Assembly (NCBI GenBank): GCA_002104905.1
Contig: MCFE01000818.1
Span: 1-33,539 of the forward strand
Length of the DNA stretch: 33,539 nucleotides
Direction of reading: 5' to 3'
Source of the DNA: Basidiobolus meristosporus CBS 931.73
Taxonomy: Eukaryota > Basidiobolomycota > Basidiobolomycetes > Basidiobolales > Basidiobolaceae
Shown piece after piece: positions 11,108-22,322 of this stretch; within the stretch, counting starts at the first letter, position 1, and each line of letters begins with the position of its first letter. The notes under the pieces are model-generated. The model was not told the origin of the DNA and did not search any database. It worked only from the letters and a program-made list of their open reading frames with translations. The translations under genes were made by a program, and so were the position numbers.

Positions 11108-12171
11108 ATGGCTTATCAAATTCCCGATAAATTTATCGAGACATTCTCTAGACCTTGTTTTGTACCTGCTATATATCACACGATAAATGATACCTTTTAC
11201 GAAGTCGAAACTTTTGATGGCACTAGTTCTAAAGTGGGGGGAATTCATCCGTATTTTTTCAAACACGAGATTAGTTGGCCAGTTTGTGAAGAGTGTAGCA
11301 AGCAAAGTACGTTCTCCAACTTAATATCTCTTGTTTCTTTACATTTCATCATCATACGTGCCCTCATATCGAAGTATATGTCGCTCCTGCTCTCACTCGA
11401 CCAATGAGACACCTCCCATTAGCTCGTAAAGGCTGATCAAACCTTCTCTCCCATAGTGACATTTTTCCTACAATTTGATTTGGACAAGATATCCAAACAC
11501 CCGTTGTACATAGAAAAGACTGGCGGGAAGGGGTTGTTCCAGTTATTCGTGTGCCTTAGTTGCGAGGAGTAAGTAGGTGCTGTTTGTTCTGCCGATTAAA
11601 CCCTATTAAACATTGAAATGAATTATGGCTCCCTTGCTGCGGATGAACCTTCAGACAAGAGACTCCTTTGACCAACAGAACTTACCTTGCACGGCTGATC
11701 TACCCTGAAGAGTTGGCACGGAATGCGTCCGAAACACACGAACGCCCAGACTCCGCCCCATGGCAAATTAGGCCGCCTGCTTACGAGGGGGACATATTAA
11801 TTCTAGATGAATGCCTGATTTTAGATTGGGACCAATGCCAAGAGATACCACATATCTACGAGATCGAGGAATCAGAAATGGCATTGAAATTCTTAGAACT
11901 TGAGCGTCACGACAGCCAGCTCGACGAGATATGCGAGCACCGCCTGCACCCGAAGCCAGGCACTTTGAAAGTCTTCGGCTGGCCCTACTGGATTCAGGCG
12001 ACGGACTATCCAAAGTGCAAAGAGGATCATTGTGGCGAGTCCATGCACTGTCTATTGCAACTGGCGGAGTGTGGCATAATCGCGTACATGTGGGGAGATT
12101 GCGGGATTGCCTCCGTGTTCCAATGCCCAAGTCACAAGGAATCGTTCTACTTTACTTGGGAGTCTAGCTAG
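11108..12171 (+). CDS. DUF1963 / YwqG-like family protein (3 exons)
   Basis: Exons 11108-11306, 11457-11568 and 11655-12171 join in phase to give 275 aa. Introns begin GTACGT and GTAAGT and end TAG and CAG. The start ATG at 11108 sits in a near-ideal context, GCCACCATGG. The protein has the two-part layout of DUF1963: SKVGGIHPYFF, then WPVCEECSKQMTFFLQFDLD and a GLFQLFVC strand in the first half; GWPYWIQATDYPKCKEDHCG, a LLQL strand and MWGDCGIASVFQCPSHK near the end. The paired Cys motifs (CEEC, and C..HC) suggest metal binding. The family occurs in bacteria and fungi; its biochemical role is not established as far as I know. The TATA box and paired GATA motif upstream support an expressed gene. 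Confidence 0.82.
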
Positions 12172-15100
12172 ATCACGTAATGTAATGAATTAGATAGCAT
12201 ACTATCCTGAAGGATATCCTTAATCGTTGCTTTGTTTCAATCAGCCTCGCCCAATATCATCGGAGAGTTTAGTCTAAAATGGCATTGAAAGAATATCGTC
12301 CTAATTACCCATGCATCCCAATATGTACTTCATTACATAGCTGATGGAAGAATGGAGTAAGAAAATAGCCAACTCGACCAATATGGCGAGATAAGCGTAT
12401 CAACATGGTAGTATTCCAGTCATAGAACATTCCTAAATTCTTGAATAAATCCATCAAAAGGGGATGCAGATGGCACCACGGAAATGCTGACAACTGGCAA
12501 CGAGCCCTGGCTATGTTGAGAAGATCCCAATCTTGGATTAGACTTCAAGGAGGCCAACACCTGCCTTATCTGGCGCTACTCATTGATTCAGCCTGCACTT
12601 CAATCTAAACCCACCCCATGCTCCATTGAGGTCACAGATTGCCTGCATACCCTCTGTGGGATTTATATGGCAGTAGGTTTTACAGCATGGCTTTCCCATC
12701 TCCTTGGTAAGATTTATCACTGATCCAGCAGTTGAGCTCCAACACCTACTGAAACGGGACTCACCTGGACATGATACAGCGACACTCCAATCCACGCTGT
12801 GGATCGCAGATGCATGCCCACTGGATGCGGCCAAGGCCAATCCCATGCAACCCCCTCCCCTGCGAGGAGCCGACAATAAAGTTTGCTTTATAGGGCACCT
12901 GTTCAGGTACAGCGCCTAGTTTGCTGCCAGCCAGATGATCTACTTGAATCCTGGTGTGCGTCCATTTCCTGCTCCTACACTAGATGCTGCTCCAAGCCAG
13001 CTGATCAAACATTGAAGGGATGGCGTGAGAACAAGCGCTTCCAACACAATCGAAGGAAGATCACGCAGCCAATAAAGAGGAACAAGTTGACCGAACGGTG
13101 GATGTTTGACTCAAGCTTCTGGATGTCGCACCCGTAGGGTTGAGATGAATTTGTGTGATTCGCACAGGTGACACCGGACAATGTGAAGTGCTACCCTGAG
13201 GCCTCCTCTGGAAGTACAGCCTCCACAGCCAGAGAATCCAAGCATCAAGGCTTTGCGGTTGCCGGCCCAATCGTTTCATTGGCCCACCTCCGTTTCACCA
13301 TCATTAGCCTTTGGACTAGGTATGGGTGAGCGCAGATGCCATGGTGGGACAAAGTTCATCCGGGTACCACCATGGATGAGCATGGAAACTGCCATCCCAT
13401 GCTTCCACATACCGCACAATGGGGAGACTGCATGAGCCATCCATTGGGAACAATGCCCATCTATGTGACTTTGGGTTGATTCTGATAAACAAGAGTGGCA
13501 CCGGTTTGAGAGCTGAGCGTAGCCAAGGGAGTGGGAATCCATTAGGTCAATTTCAGCGATTTTCCGTAACGTAAGCCTTTTTGACTCAGAGCGGAGCACC
13601 ACTTGTGACGAACAGTACAGGTTTGCGACATACACTGCAAGACGCCCGGCCAATCATGACGCTACAGCCTCTGATTTAGCTTACAAATGATCCTTGCAGG
13701 CAAATAGCGGATAGCAAATAGCCTGATGTACCAATGTAGGCTGATGAGTAACACGCCAGCTGACGGACTTTCGAGTTGCCGAAAGGAGTACCGGATCCTG
13801 GATTGGAGATTGCCCCCTCGGCTCAGGGTCGACCTCCAAGATAATTCGTAGCCATCCAAACAAGCGCTGCTGATCCTCCAATGGATTTCCATCGTAACCC
13901 AATGAGTTGTCTCATTCCGACACAATCATGTGCCGAGTCACACGTCAGCACTGCAATTATCGCCATAAGGGCAGCCGGCTTATGGAGGGCTGGCTCCGGC
14001 AGTACCCTGGGCAATTGCTCTGGCAAGCGGCCTCTGGGTTGTCGAAGGCACATGTGTTGGGCGCACACCCATTGGCTCTGGAGGGTTGAGCTATGCGCAG
14101 AGTTTGGTGATATTGGCAGGCCACATGATATCTAATGGATGCAATATCGATCCGTCGACGCATCTGGGAGTCCTTACCGATTCCTAGCCCGCGATGCATA
14201 CAATGACTTCCCAACCCCGACTCCGGGTTTTGCCAATTAGGGCGGGGGATTCACCATGGAATAGACGACGACTGAGGGTAGATGGGGCGGATTCAAATTG
14301 GTTAGATCTGATTCATGTCGCTCTTGCCTCCACTGCATGTTTGCTGGCGTAGTACCTAACGGCATGTCCCCTACGTTGGCTCGGGTCAGGTTAGATTATA
14401 TATGGTCACATTTTATTTACTGGCCGATTCCCTCCATCAAGATCGCTTACATGATTTTGGGTCATGGAAGCATGGGGATAGATTGAGGCCGCTCTTCCTT
14501 ACCAAAACCAAGCCCCGGATTACTTCGAGGCCCTGGATTTCCAGAGCCGGTGAGCTGATGGGTGCCACCATTCTTGTCCCATGCGACACTGGGGTGACGG
14601 TGGGTTGGGTTTACCTGCCATATTCATGTTATGCCCTGGGGTTGCTGAGGCTCGTTGCCAAGTTGGGTTACCAACCTGAGTCCGGCCATCTATTCAGCAA
14701 TTGTACATATGTGCGCTAGCCTTGGTCTTTCGCAGTTCTGGTTGGGAGGTTTGGGCCAATTTGGAAGACGGCCAGCGGCTGCAGGTAGCCAATAAGGTCT
14801 CCGACTGTAAATAGATGCGAATTTCACGTTTGGTTCAATCGCATGCTCATGTTTCTGCTTCTGATGGGAGTGCTCGGAGGTTTAGGTCTTCTTGAAACCT
14901 GGGGTTCGATGGTTTTCATCAGTAGATATATGAAGTGTACGGACTCCGGAAAGCAGTTTGAGGATCCTTACATCTGGTGGATAGCTGAGGCAAATCAGCA
15001 TTTTGCACTCCAGAAATCATCCGCTTCTCAATTTCGCATGTGAATAGCAACCTTGCAAACAGTTGCTACGGAACCAATCAGTCGATCGTATTCCCCGATT

Positions 15101-15387
15101 CCCCACTTTGTTGATATTGCTGGAGATGATTTGGGCTCGGATTCAATTTGGAATGATCTCATCATTTCTCTGGGTTTGCGACAACACTGAAAGGGTAAAA
15201 CGGACTTGAAGGGTTGAACATGTCTTGCTATTCCTCTCTATGCATACAAGTCCTATTCACAGAGTCCCAGATCTGTCTCTTCTCATCTAGGCTATAGGTG
15301 GGTCATGTCCCAGCTTCCTACCTGTCAAAATCACTTTCAAGTCCAAACTACACCCGCTATATGGTTTTCCTAACTACAATGTAATAG
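12172..15387. other. 3.2-kb block with no recognised gene
   Basis: Beyond the DUF1963 stop this block has base composition nearer 50% GC, unlike the AT-rich elements that follow. Overlapping open frames on both strands (for example 13276-13653 minus, 14402-14719 plus) show no motif, no consistent splicing and odd compositions rich in Trp, His and Cys. I see no terminal repeats. It may be an old decayed element or gene, or simple intergenic DNA. Confidence 0.4.
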
Positions 15388-15452
15388 CTGCCTAAAAGTT
15401 ACCAAGTCTGGAAGGTGAAGATGTAGATGCTGCTACAGGAATGAGGTCTTTG
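15388..15452 (+). pseudogene. Relic of copia-family gag (first part), target of E1
   Basis: The segment reads like the start of the family gag (KL..YQVWKVKM...LLQE..L) with a short internal deletion and an in-frame stop. It ends in CTTTG right before the E1 LTR. The next part of the same gag is found inverted at 17954-18029. It is therefore a piece of an older copy of the same family into which E1 jumped. Confidence 0.6.
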
Positions 15453-15784
15453 TGTTGTAAAAATTCGTAATTCCACCTAAATATTCACCTAACTTAGTCA
15501 GTTAGATCATTACCTTCAAATCCTAGAGGATACTGACCAAATTCCTTGTTGGGATTTACTTAGAATATTTACCCAGAACATGAAAGTTAGATAAGTTGTC
15601 CAAACAGCCCCAAACTTTGCACACATGTTCTTGGGACCTTTCTTAACCTATTCTACGTGTTTATAATGCCAAGACCATGTAAAAGTATAAATACTACTTT
15701 TACATTCAATAAATCATTAAGTGAAAGCCACATAATCTACTTGTTCTCCCAATCACTTCAAATATCAACAAGACTCTTATAACA
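15453..15784 (+). repeat. E1 5' LTR
   Basis: 332 bp, starts TGTTGTAAAA and ends TTATAACA (TG..CA). It contains a TATA-like GTATAAATACT (about 15686) and an AATAAA (about 15709) placed as promoter and poly(A) signals. It matches the 3' LTR at 17608 and the E2 LTRs with many small differences. Confidence 0.88.
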
Positions 15785-15801
15785 GGCTTTGAGCCCTGAG
15801 C
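15785..15801 (+). other. E1 primer-binding site (half-tRNA iMet type, mutated)
   Basis: The bases after the LTR read GGCTTTGAGCCCTGAGC. This is the same site as in E2 (GGTTATGAGCCCC...) with two changes in the first half. It matches the complement of an initiator tRNA-Met anticodon stem-loop rather than any tRNA 3' end. Confidence 0.55.
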
Positions 15802-15815
15802 TGTCACTCTCTGCA

Positions 15816-16640
15816 ATGTCCACTACTGCTATTACTGGAATTTATCCCTCTGCTGAAAAGTTGGATGGATCTAACTACCAAGTGTGGAAGGTGAAGATGA
15901 AGATGAAGATGCTGCTACAAGAAAGAGGCCTTTGGGATATTGTCATGGGAGAAGAATGCCCTGCTAAAAGCATGGGAGAGGAAGCCTCAAAGTACTAGAA
16001 GAAAGAGGAAAGTGCCTTTAACTGCATTTGCCTTAATGTTAAAGACAAATTGCTAATTCAATGCTCAAGAGCAAAAACTGCAAAGAATGCCTGGAAGGCA
16101 TTAGAAGACATCTACCAGTCATGTTCAGCTGCTAAGAAAGTGTATCTGAGACAAAAATTCTTTACTACAAAGATGCAGCCAGGAGAAGAAATGAAAAATC
16201 TAACTAACAGAATTACCCTGCTGGTTGATGAAATGGAATCTGTGGGCATACCAACTACTGATGAGGATGTGATAGTAACCATCCTGAATAGCCTGACAGA
16301 TGCATTTCAGGGCCTTGTATCCACCCTAGAGTCCAGAACTGAAGATTTGACCTTAAATTATATATATGGAAGGCTTTTGGATGAATAATTAAGAAAATCA
16401 AGCACCAATAAGAAGGAAAAGTAAAATGCTTTAATATGCAATGACAACCAACAAAGGAGGTATCCAAGACCCTACAAAGGCAACAGCAACCTGTTTTGCA
16501 ACTACTGCAAAAGGAAAGGACACACATCAGACCAGTGTCTCAAAAAGAGAGATAATCAGCAAAAGAAGCCTGAATATGGAAATGCTGCAACAACTGAAGA
16601 TAGACTATTCATATCTGCACTAGATGTGACCACAACTAAG
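15816..16640 (+). pseudogene. E1 gag (copia type) with zinc knuckle
   Basis: It starts MSTTAITGIYPSAEKLDGSN at ATG 15816 and shows the copia gag (UBN2-like) core: YQVWKVKM, then KNAWKALEDIYQ, ITLLVDEMESVG and RLLDE. In-frame stops fall after ASKY (CAG to TAG, about 15996) and after LLDE (about 16386), and a frameshift follows before the CCHC zinc knuckle CNYCKRKGHTSDQC (about 16494-16535). Gag forms the particle that packages the element RNA. A 6-bp unit AAGATG is repeated three times near 15893, giving KMKMKM, a local duplication not seen in the other copies. Confidence 0.75.
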
Positions 16641-16727
16641 CTGCTGATGTTATTGTGGTCTCCTGATGGAATCTTGATGCCTGATTTGGATTGGATCCAC
16701 CTGTGGGACCAAATTATTTTTTGTAGG

Positions 16728-17535
16728 GCTTAGGGATAATGTTCTACATAGACAATGGTACCCAGACTATTACCCTAATCCAATCCAAGTATACTCAAGA
16801 TATACTTAAGAAGTATCAAATGGAAGACTGTATACAGGCAGCTACCTCAATGGAGACTTACCTTGATCTGATCAAAACCCAACTCAATCAAGAGAGGCTG
16901 GTGCCATCTGAAAGCACAGAATTCCCTTATCAGTCTGTGGTTAGCAGTCTAATGTAGATCATGCTTGGAACACATCCAGATATCCCATATTCAGCAGGAG
17001 CTGTTAGCCAGCATAATCAGAACTATGGATCTAATCATACCACAACAGTTAAGCAGATTTTCAGATACCTAAAAGGAACTGCCTATATCTGCTTAAGGTA
17101 CACCTATAAAGATTCAGAACAGGACCTTGTGGGATACTCAGATGCTGAATGGGGACAAAATTTAGAAGACCAAAGATCTACTACAGATATACCTTTCTAT
17201 ACTGCAAAGCAGCAACTTCATGGACTTCAAGAAAGCAACCAACCATAGCATTTTCCACTCCAGAGGCAGAGTCTATGGCAGCTTGTGGAGCTACAAAAGA
17301 AGTAATATGGTGAAGAAAGCTTTTCAAAGACTTGGGCATAAGTTGAAAAGCACCTTTTACCCTATTTAAGATATTCAAGGATGTATGCAATTAGGTAGAA
17401 ATCCTACTTTTCACGCTAGAACTGAGCACAACAATATTAGACATCATTTCATATGTGAAGCTATAGAGAATAATTTAGTCAGCTTAGTTAGCTGTCCCAC
17501 AAATGAAATAGTTACAGACACATTTACCTAACCAT
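16728..17535 (+). pseudogene. E1 reverse transcriptase end and RNase H remnant
   Basis: From about 16728 the frame resumes in the RT C-terminal part (ITLIQSKYTQDILKKYQMED), then crosses stops into VKQIFRYLKGT, LVGYSDAEWGQ and an LGRNP-type tail, the usual copia RNase H region. YVDD and all of integrase are absent. The join with gag near 16650-16730 marks the internal deletion. Confidence 0.7.
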
Positions 17536-17607
17536 TAGTAAGAGATAAATTTGAATATCTTGGGTCACAATTAGGACTAGTAGTATAAGCATTTAGCTGA
17601 ATGGGGG

Positions 17608-17953
17608 TGTTGTAAAAGTTTGTAACTTGACCTGAATATTGACCCAACTTGGCCACTTAGATCATTACATACAAATTGTAGTGTATACTGACCAAATTCC
17701 TTGTTGGGATTTACTTGTATATTTTCACCTAAATATCAGGTGCCCACAACATGAAAGTTCTCACAGTGTTCCATACATCCCTAAACTCTGCACACATGTA
17801 CTTGGGACCTTTCAAAACATATTAAATGTGTTTGCTATACCAAGACCATATAAGTATAAATACTACTTCTATATTCAATGAATCATTAGGTGAAAACCAC
17901 ATAATCTATTTCTTCACCTAATCACTTTCAATATCTTCAAGACTGTTAAAACA
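17608..17953 (+). repeat. E1 3' LTR
   Basis: 346 bp, begins TGTTGTAAAAG after a polypurine run ATGGGGG and ends GTTAAAACA. It carries insertions relative to the 5' LTR (for example around 17718-17740), and the two LTRs are clearly diverged. Confidence 0.87.
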
Positions 17954-18029
17954 CTTTCTTCTGGTACTCTAAGGCTTCTTCTTCTACACCTCTAAGAGGG
18001 TATTCTCCTCCCATAATTATATCCCAAAG
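17954..18029 (-). pseudogene. Inverted 76-bp piece of copia gag between E1 and E2
   Basis: Read on the minus strand this is CTTTGGGATATAATTATGGG and onward, the family gag from just after the point where the relic at 15388-15452 breaks off. It begins with the same five bases, CTTTG, that end the left relic. So it is the right flank of the E1 insertion, now turned around and wedged between two opposed LTRs. Confidence 0.65.
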
Positions 18030-18360
18030 TGCTGTAAGAGTCTTGGAGATATTGGAAGTGAATGGGAGGACAAGTAGATTATGTGGTTTTCTCTAAATGA
18101 TTTATGAGTATAAAAGTAGTATTTATACTTTTACAGAAACTTAGCATTGGATACATGTAGAATAGACTAAGGAAGGTCCCAAGAACACGTGTGCAAAGTT
18201 TAGGGCTGTTTGGACAACTTTGAGAATTTTCATGTTCTGGGTAAATATTCTAAGTAAGTCCCAACAATGAATTTGGCCAGTATCCTCTAGGACTTGAAGG
18301 TAATGATCCAAGTGACTAAGTTAAGTGAGTATTTAGGTGGAATTACAAATCTTTACAACA
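18030..18360 (-). repeat. E2 3' LTR
   Basis: 331 bp; the minus strand starts TGTTGTAAAG at 18360, preceded by the polypurine run GAGTGGGAG, and ends near 18030. It faces the E1 3' LTR tail to tail across the 76-bp spacer. Confidence 0.85.
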
Positions 18361-18399
18361 CTCCCACTCAGCTAAATGCTCATACTGACTAGTCCTAAC

Positions 18400-19030
18400 C
18401 TTGACCTAAGATATTCAAACTTGTCTCTAGCTAATGGTTTGGTAAATATACTGGCAATCATTTCATCTGAAGGACAGTAAACTAAGCTGACTAAGTTACT
18501 CTCTATAGCTTCACATATGAAATGATGTCTAATATCTATGTGCTTAGTTCTACTATGAAAAGCTGAATTTCTACCTAATTGTATACATCTTCAATTATCT
18601 TGAAATAAAGTAATAGGCATTTTTTAATATAGGCCTAAATCAGTAAAAAGCTTTGTTAACCACATTGCTTCTTTGTAGCTTCACAGGCTGCCATATACTC
18701 TGTCCCTGTGGTAGAAAGTGCTATGATTGGTTGCTTTCTTGAGTTCCATCAAATTGCTCCCTTACAGTAAAGAAAGGTGTATCCTGTGGTGGATATTCTG
18801 TCTTCCAGGTTTTGTCTCCAATCAGCATCAGAGTATCCCACAAGATCCTGTTTGGAATCTTTATAAGTGTATCTCAAGCAGATATCAGCAGTTCCTTTAG
18901 GTATCTAAAAATCCGCTTAACTCCTGCAATATGATCAGAACCATAGTTCTAATTATGTTGGCTGACAATGCCCACTGAATATGAGATATATGGACATGTG
19001 CCAAGCATGATATATATCAGACTGCTGGTC
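18400..19030 (-). pseudogene. E2 RNase H region, heavily mutated
   Basis: The minus strand still spells pieces of the copia RNase H part (an SGFLDT/RYLKGT-like stretch, then a LVGYSDADW-like stretch near 18840) but with many stops and shifts. It is the most decayed part of E2. Confidence 0.6.
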
Positions 19031-19035
19031 ATAGA

Positions 19036-19980
19036 TTAATAAGGAAAGTCAGGGCTTTCAGATGGCACCAAGCTCTCTTGATTTGGTTGGGTTTTGACCA
19101 AGTTAAGGTTTGTCTCCATTGAGGCAGCTGTTGGTTTACAGTCTTCCATTTGGTACTTCTTTAGTATATCTTGAATATACCAGGATTGGCTTAGGGTGAT
19201 AGTCTGGGTACTTCTGTCTATGGAGAACTTTATCCCTAAGTAGTAACTGAGTTCTCCTAGATTGGGCATCTTGAACTCCTTGGATAGGCTGGATTTAGTC
19301 TCTTCCAATGTTGCTAGGTTATTGGTGGCCATAATAGGATCATCCACATATAGAACTAATAGAGCTAGGTTGGCTCTATCTGGCTTTTAGTATATACTAT
19401 AGTCAGCATTACTCCTTTGGAAACTCAAAGATTCCATTTAGGAATATATCTTGCAATTTCAGGCTCTTGGTGATTAATTGAGACCATATAGAGACTTTTT
19501 AAGCTTGCAGACCAAATGGAGTTATCTTGGTCAACAAACCCATCATGCTGGTCCATATACATGTCCTCATCAAATTCTCCAATCAAAAATGCAGTTTTCA
19601 CATCTGTTTGATGAATAAAAAACTTATATCTGGCTGCAATAGCCAATATTAATGTGATGGAATTAAACTTGGCTACCGGTGCAAAGATCACATTGCAGTC
19701 AAGTCCTTTTGTATGGGAGTATCTTTTGGCCACAAGTCTTGCTTTGTATCTTTCAGTTGTTCCATCAGCCTTGTATTTTGTCTTGAAGACCCATCTGCAT
19801 CCAATTAATTTTTGGTTGATTGGTAATTTGGCTAAGTACCAAGTTTGATTTTCCATTAGGGCCTGATATTCCTCAGTCATTGCAGATTGCCAAAACTTTG
19901 TCTGAAGGCTACTTAGGTCCTCTTTTACAGTATGGGGCTCATCAATATGCACTGAATAGGCATAGGCTAAGTTTATACCC
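19036..19980 (-). pseudogene. E2 reverse transcriptase
   Basis: Two frames: 19952-19425 with W-x-x-A-M-x-x-E-Y-x-A-L, LIGCRWVFKTKYKADG, RYKARLVAKRY, FAPVAKF and QTDVKTAFLIGE; and 19347-19036 after YVDDPIMATNN (metal-binding YVDD near 19345), with GELSYYLGIKF and ILKKYQMEDCKP. These are standard copia RT motifs. A frameshift and a stop separate the two parts around 19350-19430. The enzyme would have copied element RNA to DNA in the virus-like particle. Confidence 0.8.
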
Positions 19981-20224
19981 TCATTGATATAGTAATTTGG
20001 GCTATTGCATGTCTAATTGGATCTCTAGGCATTTGATACTGGAATGATCACTTTGGGGATATTCTTGGCATTGCTTCAGGCTGAACCATGGTTGCAGAGT
20101 CATCTGGAGTGAAAATATTTTCATGTTTTGCTCTGATTCAATCCTGAAAACAGGTGAATTTGAGATCAGATTTTTGTCATCACCTGATGTCATTGTTTGT
20201 GAGAATTTTTAATTTTCATCAAAC

Positions 20225-21200
20225 AACACATCCTTGGACTTGATAAGCTTCTTTGCTTTGGTATTGTAGAGTCTGTATGCTCTACTCTCATTGTGGTAAT
20301 CCAAAAATATACATTTTACACTTTTTGGCACAGACTTTGACTGATTTCTGAGCAGTATCTTGGCATATGCTGTGCATTCAAATATTATTAGATGCTCTGC
20401 ACTTGGGCTGTATCCATGCTATGCTTCAAATGGAGTAGAATCACAAAGAATACTGCTATAACTGCTATTTTTAAGGTATACAGCTGTGGCAACTGCTTCT
20501 GACCAAAAATCATAGGATAATCTTTGATCATGGTTCACAGATCTTGTCATATCAATTATTGATCTGTTTGCACATTTGCCTACTCCATTCTGCTGTGGGG
20601 GGTATGGTACAGTAGTCTTATGCTTTTTGCCATGAATTTTGCAGAAGTGGATGAAGAGTTTTAAGGTATATACTCAACCATTGTCAGAGCATATTTTCTT
20701 GATTTTTTCACCAGTTTCTCTCTCCACTATGACTTTAAGCTCCCTGAGCTTAGACAGAGCTTCCTCCTTTCTCTCTGTGAAGTAAACCCACATGTATCTT
20801 TTATAGTCATCAATAAAAGCAATTAAGCACTTAATCCCACCTATGGATCAATTTTGCATAGGTCCACACAGATCTGAGTGAATTACATGTCATTTTTCTT
20901 GGTTTTCCTTAACCAAGAGATCTTGAACAGCTGTCTGGCCTGTTTCCCATATATGCAGGCTTCACAGTGATTCAAACTAGCTGGGGGATCAATTTTTACT
21001 CCAGAAATTAGCTGATCTTTGATCATTTTGCACAAATAATCAAAATTGATGTGTCCAAATCTGCTGTGCCAAAGCATTGGTGTTTTGTCATTTAACTTAC
21101 TTATATAGGCTTTCAAATATGATGGAATATAATTTTACTTGCATAGATTGTAGTCTTTGATACACAAAGCAATATGGGCACCATTTTGATCAGTGATCTT
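20225..21200 (-). pseudogene. E2 GAG-pre-integrase and integrase core
   Basis: The zinc-binding part is intact (LWHSRFGHINFDYL followed by HCEACIYGKQ; H..H..C..C). The core has the first Asp (SDLCGP), the second Asp (CSDNG followed by a TGA stop), and PYPPQQNGVGKCANR where copia integrases read NGVAERxNR. The catalytic Glu is thus Lys, a single G-to-A change. Downstream comes the usual YKRYMWVYF-type region earlier in the frame, and then the linker to RT. No active integrase could be made. Confidence 0.75.
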
Positions 21201-21284
21201 GCATCCAGAATTGTCAAAGCTGAAGCTGGGTCCTTGTGCAGTGACCTTGCTAACAGAGAGTAAGTTCTTGGCTATTTCTGATAA

Positions 21285-21596
21285 TTAGAGTACTTCTTTA
21301 AAAGTCAGTGTATGGCTTCCTTCACTGCTTCTAAGGTTTACTTGGACAGTTTCTTCTCCCACTGCATCAAATGTTCTATTGTCACCCTTGACAACCTTCT
21401 TAATTGGAATTTCTTGGTATTGGGTACAAAGTTCTCTTTGGTGTGTAAAGTGTTGAGATGCTCCAGAGTCAATATACCACATCTTAGAATTCTTGTTTGT
21501 GGTCATATTTAGTGCAGATATGAATAGTCTATCTTCAGTTGTTGCAGCATTTCTGTATTGAGGCTTTTGCTGCTGACTATCTCTCTTTTGAAACAC
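21285..21596 (-). pseudogene. E2 aspartic protease region
   Basis: The frame includes WYIDSGASQHFT, the DSGA active-site motif of copia proteases, preceded by the end of gag (QQKPQYRNAATTEDRLFIS). It would release Gag and Pol proteins from the polyprotein. Confidence 0.75.
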
Positions 21597-21599
21597 CAG

Positions 21600-22308
21600 T
21601 CTGATTTGTATCCTTTGCTTTTCACAGTAGTTGCAAAATAGGTTGCTGTTACTGTTGTAAGGTCTTGGTTACTTCCTTTGTTGGTTATCATTACTTATTA
21701 AAGCATTTTTTTCCTCAATCTTATTGGCACTGGATTTTCTTAATTCTTCATCCAGGAGCCTTCCATATATGTAATTTAAGATCAAATTTTCAGTTCTGAA
21801 CTCTAGGGCTGATACATGGCCCTGAAACCTGCCTGTCAGTCTATTCAGGATGGTTGCTATCACTTCCTCATCAGTAGTTGCTACTCCCACATATTCCATC
21901 TTGTCTACCAGCAGGGTAATTGCGTTAATTAGATTTTTCATTTCTTTTCTTGATGCATCTTTGTAGTAAAGAATCTTTATCTCAGATACAACTTTTTAGC
22001 AGCTGAATATGACTGATAGGTGTATTCTAATGCCTTTCAGGTGTTCTTTGCTGCTTTTGCTCATGAGCATTGAATTAGCAATTTGTCCTTGACATTAAAC
22101 CAAATGCAGTTAAAGGCACTTTGTTATTTCTTCTGGTACTTTAAGGCTTCCTCTCCCATGTTTTAGGAGAGCAACTTTCTGCCATGGCAATATCCCAAGG
22201 GCCTCTTTCTTGTAGCAGCATATTCATCTCCACCTTCCACACCTGGTAGTTGGATCCATCCAACTTTGCAGCCAAGGGAATAATTACAGTAATAGCAGTA
22301 GTAGACAT
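21600..22308 (-). pseudogene. E2 gag
   Basis: It starts at ATG 22308 (MSTTAITVIIPLAAKLDGSN), breaks after the first 60 codons, and resumes at 21941-21669 with ITLLVDKMEYVGVATTDEE and LILNYIYGRLLDEELRKSS. The zinc knuckle near 21610-21650 has lost its His (GKGH-type to KGYKSDWC; CAC to TAC) and sits in a shifted frame. It is the same gag as in E1 and E3. Confidence 0.72.
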
Positions 22309-22322
22309 TGCAGAGAGTCACA

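Larger units (their letters stand above)
15453..17953 (+). mobile_element. E1: Ty1/copia element, internally deleted
   Basis: A 2.5-kb plus-strand element with two LTRs (15453-15784 and 17608-17953), a primer-binding site right after the 5' LTR, a gag frame, a short RT C-terminal end plus RNase H region, and a GGGGG polypurine run just before the 3' LTR. Protease, integrase and most of reverse transcriptase are missing. A full-length relative on the minus strand (E2) shows what was lost. It keeps all cis sequences needed for copying, so it could once have moved using proteins from intact relatives. The LTRs differ at many sites, so it is old. Confidence 0.85.

Noticed and set aside
13276-14719. 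Several 60-125 codon ORFs on both strands
   Set aside because: They overlap each other, have odd composition and no motif, and do not join by splicing.
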